Of a DNA stretch of 64,000 nt, positions 45,690 to 56,789 are shown one piece after another. Where the stretch lies: NCBI GenBank assembly GCA_029237695.1, contig CM055265.1:216148506-216212505 (forward strand), in the 5' to 3' direction. The notes below the pieces were generated by a model. That model was not told the DNA's origin and did not search any database. It saw nothing but the letters and a program-made list of their open reading frames with translations. A program made the position numbers and the translations under genes. This DNA comes from Conchocele bisecta. Taxonomy: Eukaryota > Mollusca > Bivalvia > Lucinida > Thyasiridae. Numbering within the stretch: position 1 is the stretch's first letter; every line of letters starts with the position of its first letter.

Positions 45690-45896
45690 AATTTGACCTT
45701 GGACATGAAGGCCACATGGGTGTGGTAAGGAATGAAAATATGGAGGATGATAAGGAAGTATATGAAGTCAATCCGACTTACCCTTGCAGAGATAATGGGC
45801 ACCCAAAAACTTTAACGTGGACGGACAGAAGGACAGACGCAATTACGAAAACTATATACCCATCAACATACTTCGTATGCCAGGGGTATAATAACG
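45690..45896 (+). repeat. Dispersed repeat (TTTGACCTTGGACATGAAGG family), second copy
   Basis: TTTGACCTTGGACATGAAGG to CATACTTCGTATGCCAGGGG; same order as 41400-41645. It separates the intact exon from its truncated duplicate. Confidence 0.7.
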
Positions 45897-45940
45897 GACG
45901 ATACATGATACATGGGACAGACTACTGGCCGGCCAGAAAT

Positions 45941-45996
45941 CCAAAACCGCCTGTACGGCCAGGAATGGGCTATAATCGTGTAGACCTGACAATGTA
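45941..45996 (-). pseudogene. Truncated duplicate of the 45555-45665 exon
   Basis: Acceptor and first about 17 codons (LHDYSPFLAVQAVLDFW) repeat the intact exon, with two codon changes (HT to QA). The match then ends abruptly at TTTCTGG/CCGGCCAG. The upstream 14 bases (GTTTACATTGTCAG) are also duplicated. No donor follows, so it could act only as a decoy acceptor. Confidence 0.75.
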
Positions 45997-46174
45997 AACA
46001 GACCATTGTCATATGGTAACAGACAGTGGCCACCACTAGGCTGGCAACATGGGGGAACGTCAATTGCCTGTGGCTGTACATTTAATACAAGCATTAACTC
46101 AGGATGTTGGATCACATAGTTTCCGAACGGAATGACGTCATATTTTTAGATATGTTTATGGTAATTGCCTTTAA

Positions 46175-46389
46175 CCCTTACATCTTAATTTTTTGTTGTC
46201 TGCTGTTTATTTTCTATTTTCCATTTTTATCATCAAAGACATGCTTTGACAGCACTTTAGAATAATTTACAACATGCTTTGACAGCACTTCAGGATTCTG
46301 AAGCGCTGTCAAACCATGTTTTTATTGAGAAATAAGGCTAGATATAAAAGCACAGCAGAGGACAATTGTTGTGTGTAGAGGCCTAAGGG
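46175..46389. repeat. TTAA-bounded MITE, family M1
   Basis: TTAA at 46171-46174 and 46390-46393; CCCTTACAT ... CCTAAGGG ends; the TTTGACAGCACTT hairpin core is partly duplicated. Confidence 0.75.
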
Positions 46390-46519
46390 TTAATGTCTAC
46401 CTAAAGAAATGACAGGTTTGAATGGAACATAGAGCAGCAAATGTGAAACTGCCCTATATTATACAGTTTGTTGAAATAAAAATCTACAGCATGTGGATGT
46501 AAGAAATAAATAATATAAA

Positions 46520-47650
46520 CTAGATGGCCGCGGCTTGCATGTCGCGCCTTGTGGCGAGGCATGGACACTAAAAAAAGAGATATAGTATAACGAAAAATTT
46601 TAACCAAAAAACTTAACCAAAAACTTTAACCGGACACACGTACGTACGTACGTACGTACGTACGTACGTACGTACGTACGTACGTACGTACGTACGTACG
46701 CCAAAGTGCCGACTATATCGCGCTTACCGCAAGCGGGCGCGACAAAAACTTTAACCAAAAAGTTTAACCAAAAACTTCAAAGTAATTTGACATTGGGCAC
46801 AGGGGCCACACGGGAGGGGGGTAGAATGAAAAGATAGATGATAAACAAACATGCCCATGAAGTTTCAAGGTAATGGGCAAAGCAGTTGCAGAGATATAGT
46901 ATAACGAAAAACTTTAACCAAAAAACTTAACCAAAAACTTCAAAGTAATTTGACCTTGATATTGGGCACAGGGGCCACACGGGAGGGAGGTAGAATGAAA
47001 ATATAGATGATGATAAACACCCATGTGAAGTTTCAAGGTAATGGGCAAAGCAGTTGCAGAGATATAGTACAACGAAAAACTTTAACCAAAAAACTTAACC
47101 AAACAACTTAACCAAAAACTTCAAAGTAATTTGACCTTGACATTGGGCACAGGGGCCGCACGGGAGGGAGGTAGAATGAAAATATAGATGATGATAAACA
47201 CCCATGTGAAGTTTCAAGGTAATGGGCAAAGCAGTTGCAGAGATATACAATCAACGAAAAACTTTAACCAAAAAACTTAACCAAAAACTTCAAAGTAATT
47301 TGACATTGGGCACAGGGGCCGGGCCGCACGGGAGGGGGGTAGAATGAAAATATAGATGATGATAAACACCCATGTGAAGTTTCAAGGTAATGGGCAAAGC
47401 AGTTGCAGAGATATAGTATAACGAAAAAGTTTAACCAAAAAACTTAACCAAAAACTTTAACCAAACAACTTAACCAAAAAACTTAACCAAAAACTTTAAC
47501 CAAAAAACTTAACCAAAAAGCTTAACCGAAAACTTTAACCAAAAAACTTAACCAAAAAACTTAACCAAAAACTTTAACGGACACACGTACGTGTACGTAC
47601 GTACGCCAAAGTGCCGACTATATCGCGCTTTCCGCAAGCGCGGGACAAAA
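46520..47650 (+). repeat. Tandem array with (AACTTTAACCAAAA)n and (ACGT)n
   Basis: An (ACGT)n tract lies at about 46636-46698. Four units of about 175-195 bp (46760-47430) each contain AAAGTAATTTGACCTTGA, GGGCACAGGGGCC, CATGTGAAGTTTCAAGGTAA and GCAGTTGCAGAGATATA, then runs of AAAAACTTAACC. Both ends carry GTGCCGACTATATCGCGCTT. A further unit is at 50520-50770. Confidence 0.8.
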
Positions 47651-47699
47651 ATTGTATTTGATTTTTTGTGTAGAGAGTACTGGTACAGTGCAACCTCTC

Positions 47700-48125
47700 T
47701 CTCTACGACAGCCACCCATGGGTAGACACAGAACTGGCTGTTGTAGAGAGGTTGCTGTTGTAGAGGTGGTTGTTGTAGGGAGGTGAAATATAGAGACAAT
47801 TGTCCATTTTGGATATGTAATACCAGCTGTTACAGAGAGGTGGCTGCTGTAGAGAGGTGGCTGTTGTAGGGAGGTGAAATATAGAGACAATTGTCCATTT
47901 TGGATATGTAATACCAGCTGTTACAGAGAGGTGGCTGCTGTAGAGAGGTGGCTGTTGTAGGGAGGTAAAATATAGAGACAATTGTCCATTTGGGTAATGT
48001 AATATCAGCTGTTACAGAGAGGTGGCTGCTGTAGAGAAGTGGCTGTTGTAGGGAAGTGAAATATAGAGACAGTTGTCCATTTGGGATATGTAATACCAGC
48101 TGTTAGAAAAAGTTGTTGTAGACGT
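47700..48125 (+). repeat. Minisatellite, 91 bp units, about 4.5 copies
   Basis: GAAATATAGAGACAATTGTC recurs at 47785, 47876, 47967 and 48058. Each unit also has TAATACCAGCTGTTACAGAG and GGTGGCTGCTGTAGAGAGG. It lies in the intron just downstream (in gene orientation) of the exon at 48175-48409. Confidence 0.85.
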
Positions 48126-48174
48126 GGCCGTTTGGGGAGGTTCGACTACAATATTGGTACACTGGTACACCCAC

Positions 48175-48409
48175 CTGTCCAGATAAACTCGGAGTTGAAC
48201 CCAGAGCCAAACCCGTGGGAGACAATGAGAGGCCTGGTGGCTGCCTGTAGGTCAGCCCCCGGGCGTACATGAATGCCGTGCCCTTGGGGCAGCACAGAGC
48301 AGCCACCCTTGAGGGCGTTGGGCCACGTAAGTAGTCGGGCCTGAGGGTACGGAGGTCCAGGGGCAGGGAGCCCAGGGCATGGGCCCCATCCACCAGCACT
48401 GGCACACCG
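48175..48409 (-). CDS. Isopenicillin-N-epimerase-like gene, exon with PLP-site region, frame-disturbed
   Basis: Acceptor GACTGTTGTAG (48411-48410) and donor ACAG/GTGGGT (48174-48173). The start reads GVPVLVDGAHALGSLPLDL, the family's Asp that contacts PLP followed by Ala-His. The end reads, in another frame, ATRPLIVSHGFGSGF then SEFIWT, which joins correctly to the next exon. Between them the expected Asn-Ala-His-Lys-Trp block carrying the Schiff-base Lys is disturbed; the visible frame has RGPTPSRVAA before CCPKGTAFMY. Several small insertions, some in base runs, would explain this. Either a pseudogene or uncorrected assembly indels. Upstream exons are not found. Confidence 0.65.
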
Positions 48410-48879
48410 CTACAACAGTCACCATGTGAGCTACTTAACGTGGAATAAAACAACTTTTTTATTTCTTTAAATGGTACAGTTTGCATGCAAAAATAACAAA
48501 TACTTCAAAAGTTACAAAGGTTTGAAATGTGTAATTACATGTAGCTGAAATATGCGCATTCCACAATGACATCATCAATGAAAATTATTTACATGTATAT
48601 CTATAACTATTTACATGTATATCTATAATTATTTATATTAACTCTAATTAAATTTTTCTCATTACCATACAACTATGGACTGTTGTATTTACTGCGGTAA
48701 GCAAAACATTTGGTCTGTTTAAAGATTGCGCTTCTCGCAAACTTTAAACAGACACATTTTTTACATGTTTACATACTACAGTAAATGTAATAGCCCATTG
48801 TTTTATTACTTATCTTTACATTGCATTTTCTGATAGTATCGATTCCAACATGTAAAAAACCAAATCTGATGAGATAAAA

Positions 48880-49700
48880 TTAAGAATCATCTTGTTTTAT
48901 GTCATTCACTTCTGATCTTCTAGTATAGTGTTCACCTGAAGCCTGATACGAATCAAAACTAAAACTTAGAAGCATTAAGGGTGTTTCATTGATGGAATGG
49001 CAAACAGTGCAGATGCTGATCAGACTGTGCGGACGCACAGCCTGATCAGGAGCTACACTGGTGGCACAATCCATAAGCCTGATTTCTCCAGTCACAGCCA
49101 CATATAGGGGAAAAACTGTATGTTCAGCTCAAGTTGCAATACACTTACCGCAGTTAACCCAAAATATCCCGATCTGATGCCAGACACTTCTCCTAAACCA
49201 GATCCCTTGGCCCCAGATGGTCAGACATACAATAAGTGTGTGGTTTGTCATATCACAGCCATTATATGTGACTGGAGAAATGAGGCTTATGGGTTCTGCG
49301 ACCATTGTAGATCCAGATCAGCCTTTGTGCATCCGCAGTCTGATCGGCATCTGCAATGTTCGCCATTCCATGACCGAAGTCATATCCTGTTTCTAGCAAA
49401 CAATACAGATCATGATCAGACTACAGGAGTGCGCTATCTGATAAGGAGCTACATTGGTCACAAATCCCATAAGCCCCATTTCTCCAGTCACAGCCCTAGA
49501 CACACATTGTGGCCAAATATTATCAAAATCAGTGAAGAGTTCTTGAGTTATTGAAAATAAAAAGTGTTACTAACGTACGTACATACAGACGTACGTACAT
49601 GGACGAACGCTATATCGCCTCTTGCCTATCGGCGAGGGGATAAGATGCAATTTGAACAAAAATATGTTTCTATGGCAATTTTTAGCACTTATTGCTTGAT
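48880..49700. repeat. Cluster of R3 foldback repeats
   Basis: Three R3-type copies (CAGATGCTGATCAGACTGTG near 49010; GATCCAGATCAGCC near 49310; a reversed end near 49430-49500) are followed by ACGTACGT-rich sequence and CGCCTCTTGCCTATCGGCGA. No gene. Confidence 0.55.
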
Positions 49701-49714
49701 CACAACAACTTAGC

Positions 49715-49882
49715 ACACACTAAACACTGAACTCATAACACTGGAGACTCACTGTTTCACAAACACAGAACTCATAACACTGGAGACTCACTGTTTCACA
49801 AACATTGAACTCATAACACTGGAGACTCACTGTTTCACAAACACTGAACTCATAACACTGGAGACTCACTGTTTCACAAAAA
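49715..49882 (+). repeat. Short tandem repeat, 42 bp units
   Basis: GAACTCATAACACTGGAGAC followed by TCACTGTTTCACAAACA is repeated four times in direct succession. Confidence 0.85.
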
Positions 49883-50769
49883 AATAACTAATTTTCTTGT
49901 TTTGCACCATGAAATTTCATCCCTGTGATCAGTTAATTCAGTGCCTCTATTATCTTGTCAATCCCATGATACGTGGCGAACTGCTAGATCTCGTCGATGA
50001 ATCCAAGACAGTCATTGATTGTACAGCTCGGATTAATATCCTCTACCAGTAGCCTATTTCATTAAAATTGCAAAGCATACTTACATACTTACACATGTAT
50101 CTAGCAAAGTGTACTTTGAGGGAGTAATCATTTATTTTTCACGAAATGCATTATTTCATATAGAACTAACGACTGCATATATTTCATGATTAAAAATATG
50201 CAGAATTATGATACTGAATTTATTACATTATCACAGCAAAAATTGCTGTGATAATGTAATAAATTCAGTATAAAAACAAGAAACGAGGCAAAGCCACGAA
50301 GGCCAGGTTTTTTCCAAGCATAGACACTTGGATAACATAATTATACCCACTTTTTGTAGACTAGATGGCCGTGGCCTGCATGTCGCGCCTTGGGGCGAGG
50401 CATGGACACTAAAAAAATAGATATAGTAGATGGAAAAACTTTAACGAAAAAACTTTTAACCGGACACAGACGGAAGGACGGACGTATGCCAAAATGCATA
50501 AAATGCGCTTTCCGCAAGCAGGTGCGACAATGATGATAAACACCCATGTGAAGTATCAAGGTAATGGGTGAAGCAGTTGCAGAGATATAGTACATTAAAA
50601 AACTTTAACAAAAAAATTCAAAGTAATTTGACCTTGACATTGTGCACAGGGGCCGCACGGTTGGGGGTTAGAATGAAAATATGGATGATGATAAACACCC
50701 ATGTGAAGTTTCAAGGTAATGGGCGAAGCAGTTGCAGAGATATAGTATAACAAAAATGTTTTAACCAAA

Positions 50770-51375
50770 AAACTTTAACCAGACGTACGTTAAAAAGTTA
50801 ACGTTGAAAATGGCTAAGTCAATTACGTAGAAATAATAGGTGAAGGTAAAAAAATGGTCACATGTTGGATAGTTGTATGTGGTAGGCACCCCTTGGTTAT
50901 GAAGCTGTGAAAGTTTGGTGGTCCTAGGTGGTACAGTACCAAAGAAATGGACTTAAACACGAAAACTTAACATTGTAAACGCGAAAACTTAACATTGAAA
51001 ATGGCTAAGTCGACTGCGCGGAAAAAATGGTCAAGTTAAAAAAAAAAGTAACATGTTGGATAGTGATATGTGGTGGGCACCCCTTGATTATGAAGCTGTG
51101 AAAGTTTGGTGGTCCTAGGTGGTACAGTACCAAAGAAATGGACTTAAACACGAAAACTTAACATTGTAAACACGAAAACTTAACATTGAAAATGGCTAAG
51201 TCGACTACGCGGAAAAAATGGGTGAAGATAAAAAAAAAGTAACATGTTGGATAACATGTGATAGTGATGTGGTGGGCACCCCTTGATTATGAAGCTGTGA
51301 AAAGTTTGGTGGTCCTAGGTGGTACAGTAACAAAGAAATGGACTCAAACACGAAAAGTTAACATTGATTGTGGAC
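50770..51375 (+). repeat. Tandem array, about 190 bp units, three copies
   Basis: Each unit has AACATTGAAAATGGCTAAGT, GTAACATGTTGGATAG, GGGCACCCCTTGATTATGAA, GGTGGTCCTAGGTGGTACAG and ACACGAAAACTTAACATTG, ending at a CCGGCCGCCCGCCCGG tail (about 51376-51391). Confidence 0.8.
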
Positions 51376-52125
51376 GCCGGCCGCCCGCCCGGCTTTCGCT
51401 AATCCAATAGCCTGGATTTTTTTTCAAAAAACCTGGCTAAAAATTAATAAATTTATCCCTAAATTGAAAATTTCTTCCTCAAAGTGTACTTAGCAAGAAA
51501 AGTATGCTTAGGTGAAATAGTCTACAGGAGCTCCTCAACCTCGCAGTCAAAGAGCTGCCGGGACACGATAGGGTAGTTGTCGGCCTTGTCGTCTGCTGGA
51601 GCAGGACTGCTGGAGCAGGACTGCTCGAACTCTCGGGCTCAGACACGATCGACATAGATGACACAGACTCAACTAAGTCACACTTATCAAAACACTTGAT
51701 CACAGTAGAGGATTGAACCTCCTTCCACAAACTCGCGATCCAATACACAGTATCAAGCACACTGATCTCCTTCAATAGCTCGCAGCCATTCTTTGTTGGA
51801 GTTATCGCCTCCTCCGGTACTTCAGCTTCAGCATCTGAATAATCCCCTGGTCCATGGGTTGACACAGGGCGCTGGTGTTGGCTGGTAAAAATTTCACAGT
51901 CACGATCTTCAGTTGGGTGGACACGCGTGATGGGGTGTTTTCAACGAACAATAACACCGTCGTACCCATCATCTGCCTCAAACCACTGTCGCCACTCAAC
52001 AGACAATGTGTCATGCAGTCATCCACGCCTTCTTTTTGGCCCGATACAAGACTGGCAGACGATCAACACGACTCAAGCACCTGCGTTTCTTCGATTTGCC
52101 GCAAACAAAGGAGTAACCTTCTCTC

Positions 52126-53398
52126 CTGCAACTGAGACAATTGACATATTGATTAAACAGTGTTTTAATCCTTAGAACGCGGGAAACGTAAATTGTCGTC
52201 TGCTATTGATTTATATTTTGTTGTTTTTTTTTCAGTAAAAACATGGTTTGACAACACTTTAGAATCATTTCCATTGAAAATGATTCTAAAGCATTGTGAA
52301 AATATGGTTTTCATGAAAAAAATGGACAATAGAAAATAAACAGCAGACAACAAATTTTAAGCCAGCATTGTAAGGGTTAACCCATACTATGCTGAATTAA
52401 ATGTTGTCTAATTTTTTGACAGCTCATGAGAATCGTCTTCATTTGATTGATACCGAATGTACGGTGATGGTGTCTTTAGTGGGCCCCGCCCATTGGCGCC
52501 CCTCTGAAGAAAATTTTAATTAGTCTATAATTCCTTTTTTAGACGGGCTCCAACGGATAGGTCCAACAAAAGACACAAGCACCGAATGTGTTTTAATGGC
52601 GATTCAATTTTTATTTGTGGTATTGGCAAACAGTGTAGATCCAGATGAGCCGGCTCGTGACGAGCCGTCTCATCAGGATCTGCACTTTTTGCAAGTAATT
52701 TTCATATTTTTGAGAATAACAAACACTTTGTTTTTTGTAACGGGTGTACCATATACCCATCCTGGTGGATCACATTGCCATCTGGTATGTGCAATCAATT
52801 ACACCAGCTGGCTCGTTTCCAGTGGAATGAGTTTTGTACTTATTGCCAACACAGAAAATAGAATGACAAGTTAAGTGGATAGCGAACAGTGTATAACATG
52901 ATCACACTGTGCAGATACGTAGACTGATATGGGTATGCACTCGTCACCAACATCACAAACACTGTAAACATGTTATAAACTCACATGCACATGATAAGTC
53001 ACAGGTGAATTAAGCATCCATTACACACCACACCTCTTACAAATCAATGTCCAATATACAGGGAACTAATTATCATGATTATCAAGTGATGTCAAAGTAT
53101 GTTTGTGATGAAAAAAGTGGAGAACAGAAAATAAGCAGCAGACGACAAAATCTAACCATCATTGTAAGGGTTAATCTGCCCTTATTTGTGACGTGTTGTG
53201 ACATAGTCAGAGTTTATTGAGAAAATGGGTGTGGATAGCTGGTCAGCCAGCATATATCACAGTCCGGTTTTTAGCGAACAAGATAGATCGTGTATAAACA
53301 CGTTCAGTCGGGACAGTGTTTATACACGATCTTCTACGCTAAAAATAGTGGTCAAGCTGGTTACCATTCCACAGTTCACACCCGACAACTTTACTAAC
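52126..53398 (-). other. Apparent intron (or insertion) inside the Tigger-type transposase
   Basis: GT donor in CAG/GTTAGT, AG acceptor in TTGCAG/GAG, phase 1. It contains an M1 MITE (52169-52376), a partial M2 (about 52610-52735) and a 75 bp hairpin (about 53270-53348, GATCGTGTATAAACAC and its complement). Confidence 0.6.
52169..52376. repeat. TTAA-bounded MITE, family M1
   Basis: TTAA at 52165-52168 and 52377-52380; hairpin TTTAGAATCATTTCC / GGAAATGATTCTAAA-like core. Confidence 0.7.
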
Positions 53399-54003
53399 CT
53401 GTCATGCTAGCGCACAGTGCTTTGGTGATCCGATCCTTCGACCGTTTCCCCTCCAGCGCAATCCTACACTTTCTTGAAGAATGTCAACTTCATGGTGTCC
53501 CAGAAAAAGAGCCCGGTCTCGTCCACGATGAATATCGGCCTGATCGTATCCTTAGTATGCCAACAGTATCTTCTCCTTCCAGACGTCAATGATGGTGTGG
53601 TTGATGCTGCGTTCACCTGACATTAAACACGATATTGTTCCGTTTTAAGAAGCTCTCCAGCACACCCATTCAAACTGTCCTCGCCAAGGTCCTTCGCAAA
53701 TGAGAGTGCCTTTTCCTTCAATAAGGAGTCGGACACGTTTAAATGTCTTCCTGTGGCATCGTTCGACGGGCGTTTTAATTCCAAATTTGCGTTTGCGTCA
53801 AACTCCTCCATTATTCCACGCTTCCTTTTCATTATTCCCTGGATTAGAGTTTTTCTCACTGCCATTTCTGTGGCAATCAAACTGCTACGTTTCCCCGTGT
53901 CAGCCAGTTTCAGCACTGTCATTCTATCCAATGTTAGAAATTTCCGCTTTGATATTCTGACAGTCAAAGTTTGTGATGTTATCACGATTTAGTCATTAAA
54001 TGA

Positions 54004-54962
54004 TAGAGGTGGACCGATAGTATTGATGCATCGATATATCAAGGTACATATCTTCACGATACATGTATCGCGATACACTGCCAACTATCGATAGTTGACG
54101 ATAGCTACATTGTAATTAGTAACACATTTTCAATGATCGTGTTTTTGGTGCTAGAAAGAGGTAAATATTTGAAGTGATTTTTATAGGAACCTCTGGATTC
54201 GACATCCTAGGACATCGACAGTTTCTTTAACAATCATTAATGTGCACAACAAACACTTTATTGAACCGTTTGGCTTGTGCGCAGTTGATGGCATTTTTTT
54301 TATTGACCTCATATCAAACCAGAAGTTCGGAACACGAGCCGTGTCACGAGTTTTCGCGACCATTTTTTTTCACTTCCACATCGAAAAAGGCAGCGTTACA
54401 GTAGAACTGGCCGTTTTTGGTGTAAAATTAAAATTCATAATTGTTGTTTAATGATGCCTTCTGTGTGTTTGTGGGTCCTTGTAGATTCATTTTGAATATA
54501 TGTTCAACAATTCAATAAAAATAATAATAATAAAATAAATTCAACTCCAAATCACAATGTTATTATCAATCAAATTAAGCTGCATCATTATTATTGAGTA
54601 TTGTGTATTTAGCGATCTTTTTTTGAGACACTATACTTTCAATCCTCCCTACCCAAGCGCCCTCACCCCCTCACCACAGCCCCACCTCTTTCTGTCCACG
54701 GGCATTTTTTTTATTATTTGAAAACCGTCTGGAGGCCAATTAATTATGCAATATAACTAATTGATCTATTTTGTATTAAAGAAAAACGAGTAGAACATGC
54801 ATACCACTAATTATAAACAGTGTTAAACACCACACAACAACTATGTATGGTACACAACTTTGGCTGCACAGTACAAAAGCAGTGTAACTGGTTATCAGAG
54901 TAATCTGCGATACTATCACGATACGTATCGCGATATGTTTTTTCCGGCAATACCCACCTCTA
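54004..54962. mobile_element. hAT-like element with perfect 8 bp target duplication
   Basis: The flanks TTAAATGA (53996-54003) and TTAAATGA (54963-54970) are identical. The ends TAGAGGTGG and CCACCTCTA are inverted. Inside each end are ATCGCGATAC-rich subterminal repeats (54060-54110 and 54905-54935). No complete transposase; non-autonomous. It sits just upstream of the Tigger relic's start. Confidence 0.8.
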
Positions 54963-55169
54963 TTAAATGAATGGAAATTATTAATTTCATATCGAATATA
55001 CAAAGCAAGTAAATTTATAATTACCAAAAGCAATGTTAAACGATTTTACTCACTAGCAAGCGCTGGAATATGAAAGATCGTTAATTGGCTCTTTTTCGTA
55101 ATTGGCACAATTAGCAAAGATTACATGATATCGGCGATAAGTAAAAGAAAGCACATACAGGTGTTTACA

Positions 55170-55318
55170 TGTAAAGGTACATGTACCTGCCCACTCAGTA
55201 TATCTGCATAGCGGGCACTTGTCATTTTTAGAACTGGTGGATTAGCGACACAATTATACACTTATTTAATTCCTACAAAGAACATTCTATGCCTACTGAG
55301 TGGGCATGTATCTTTAAT
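55170..55318. repeat. Short relative of the 42042-42552 MITE
   Basis: AAAGGTACATGTACCTGCCC at the left and CTACTGAGTGGGCATGTATC at the right match that element's ends; the interior is mostly deleted. Confidence 0.6.
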
Positions 55319-56215
55319 TATCATGAAAGTATTGTGCAAGTAGTAAACACATGCAATCCATGGCCAATTGGATACGGCAATTTGAAATTCAAATAATAGG
55401 GCCACGTTTGTGATGAAAGGAAAAGCGATGTCATTTTTTGGCCTACAAAACATGACTTGGCCGCTGCTCACACACAAAAATGCATCACGGGAACAAAAAC
55501 GCTGGCCGCTGGTCGTAGTTTGGGGGTGGCCGTTATTCCAATGTCTTTTAAAGAACAAAATTGGACAGGCAGGTTTTTAACTGGCCATTGTGGACAGGTG
55601 GTCCCTATTCACAGGTAGCCATTAGCACGGGTTCGACTGTATACATCCATGTATGCACCAATATTACCAGTTGTCCTGAAAGCAAGAAGTACATCAGAGC
55701 TCCAGTTAAGGTGCGTAATGTTGAGGTAAATTTCTTATTTCTCCATCAAAAATGGCAAGTTGGGAATGCTTTAGAATCGTACCAACTTGCCATTTTTGAT
55801 GAACAAATCCCAAAGTCAGAACTGAATATTTACAATGAAAAATCTATATATTCAGCCCTGAAATCAAAATAAACCTGATCTGATCCCAGGTCCACGCCAC
55901 ATCAGAATCACTTGGCCCCCTCCCAAAAGCAATAGGATCAGTAATAATCTTACCACTTTTATAATGGGCAATAACCCAATTCAACTCCCAGGTAACAAAC
56001 CGTTAATTTACGCTGTCATGTTCGTCCGAACCACCACCCACCATGTGATTCTGTACCTAAGAACATGTGCCATATCTCATGAAAAATATTTACATAATTG
56101 ATGATACCTGTATTTTCAAAGACAACATTTTCATAGCAAATGCAAAATAGAATTCCGTAATTTTGTTACCTTTCAACATCATTTACAGAATATATCAGTT
56201 TCTGTAAATGTATTT
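55319..56215. other. Repeat fragments, no gene
   Basis: A CTCCAGTTAAGGTGCGTAA foldback piece (55700-55800) runs directly into an R1 tail (55800-55940). The rest is AT-rich without coding character. Confidence 0.45.
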
Positions 56216-56789
56216 CATAAACCAGATGACCACGGCCCGCATGTCGAGCCCACCGAGGCATTTGACCTTGACCTTGGGCACAGGGGCAGCATGAGTGGGA
56301 CACAGCATGAATATATGGATGATGACTAATAAGCATATGAAGTTTCAAGTCAATGTGACTTAGTACTGCAGAGATATAAGGTATTTAAAAACTTTAATGC
56401 AGATTTCGGACAGACGGATGCACGGACGCACGGACGCACTTTTCAAAATCAATAGGCATCTTCGTCTTGCCGTGATAAACATGTATACCGAATTTGGTTA
56501 CGAGCGGTGAAGTAGAACTTGGAGTTATTGCGTGGACAAGGATACAGAGTGCGAAAAATAAAAATGGCCGTACAAGATGAATACATAATACGTCCCGTTT
56601 TTTCAAACGGGCGTATAAAAATATGATTTCTCTATGGGAATTTAAATGGGAGAAAAAGGGGTGGAGAACCTGTCGAAAAAGAAGAGTCGAAAAATTGTTG
56701 AAATTGACACTGAAACCTGGCTAAATAGCTTGGAAATGATCCAAGTTAAATTTTGAAAATCTGTCCACTATTTCTGAAATTAGAAAAAA

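Larger units (their letters stand above)
51480..53985 (-). pseudogene. pogo/Tigger-type transposase relic with an apparent intron
   Basis: The N-terminal CENP-B-like HTH part starts at ATG 53985 (SKRKFLTLDRM, then a long helical stretch with LLKEKALSFAKDLGEDS). A DDE Asp follows in VDETGLFFWDT (about 53520). Coding stops at CATGACAG/GTTAGT (53399/53398) and resumes after TTGCAG (52127-52126) in matching phase 1. The second part has GKSKKRRC, NTPSRVSTQLK, VKFLPANTSALCQPMDQGII (second and third catalytic region) and LDTVYWIASLW. At least four frame shifts and a TAA near 53555 break it. The intervening 1273 bp contains MITEs. Relic of a cut-and-paste transposase, or a decayed transposase-derived host gene. 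Confidence 0.8.

Noticed and set aside
47618..47981. Overlapping minus-strand ORFs of about 90 codons
   Set aside because: Translation of a 91 bp minisatellite; the repeated peptide reflects the repeat, not a gene.
49925..50052. Minus-strand scrap reading like a Tigger C terminus
   Set aside because: Too short and degenerate to place; the neighbouring relic at 51480-53985 already accounts for the family.
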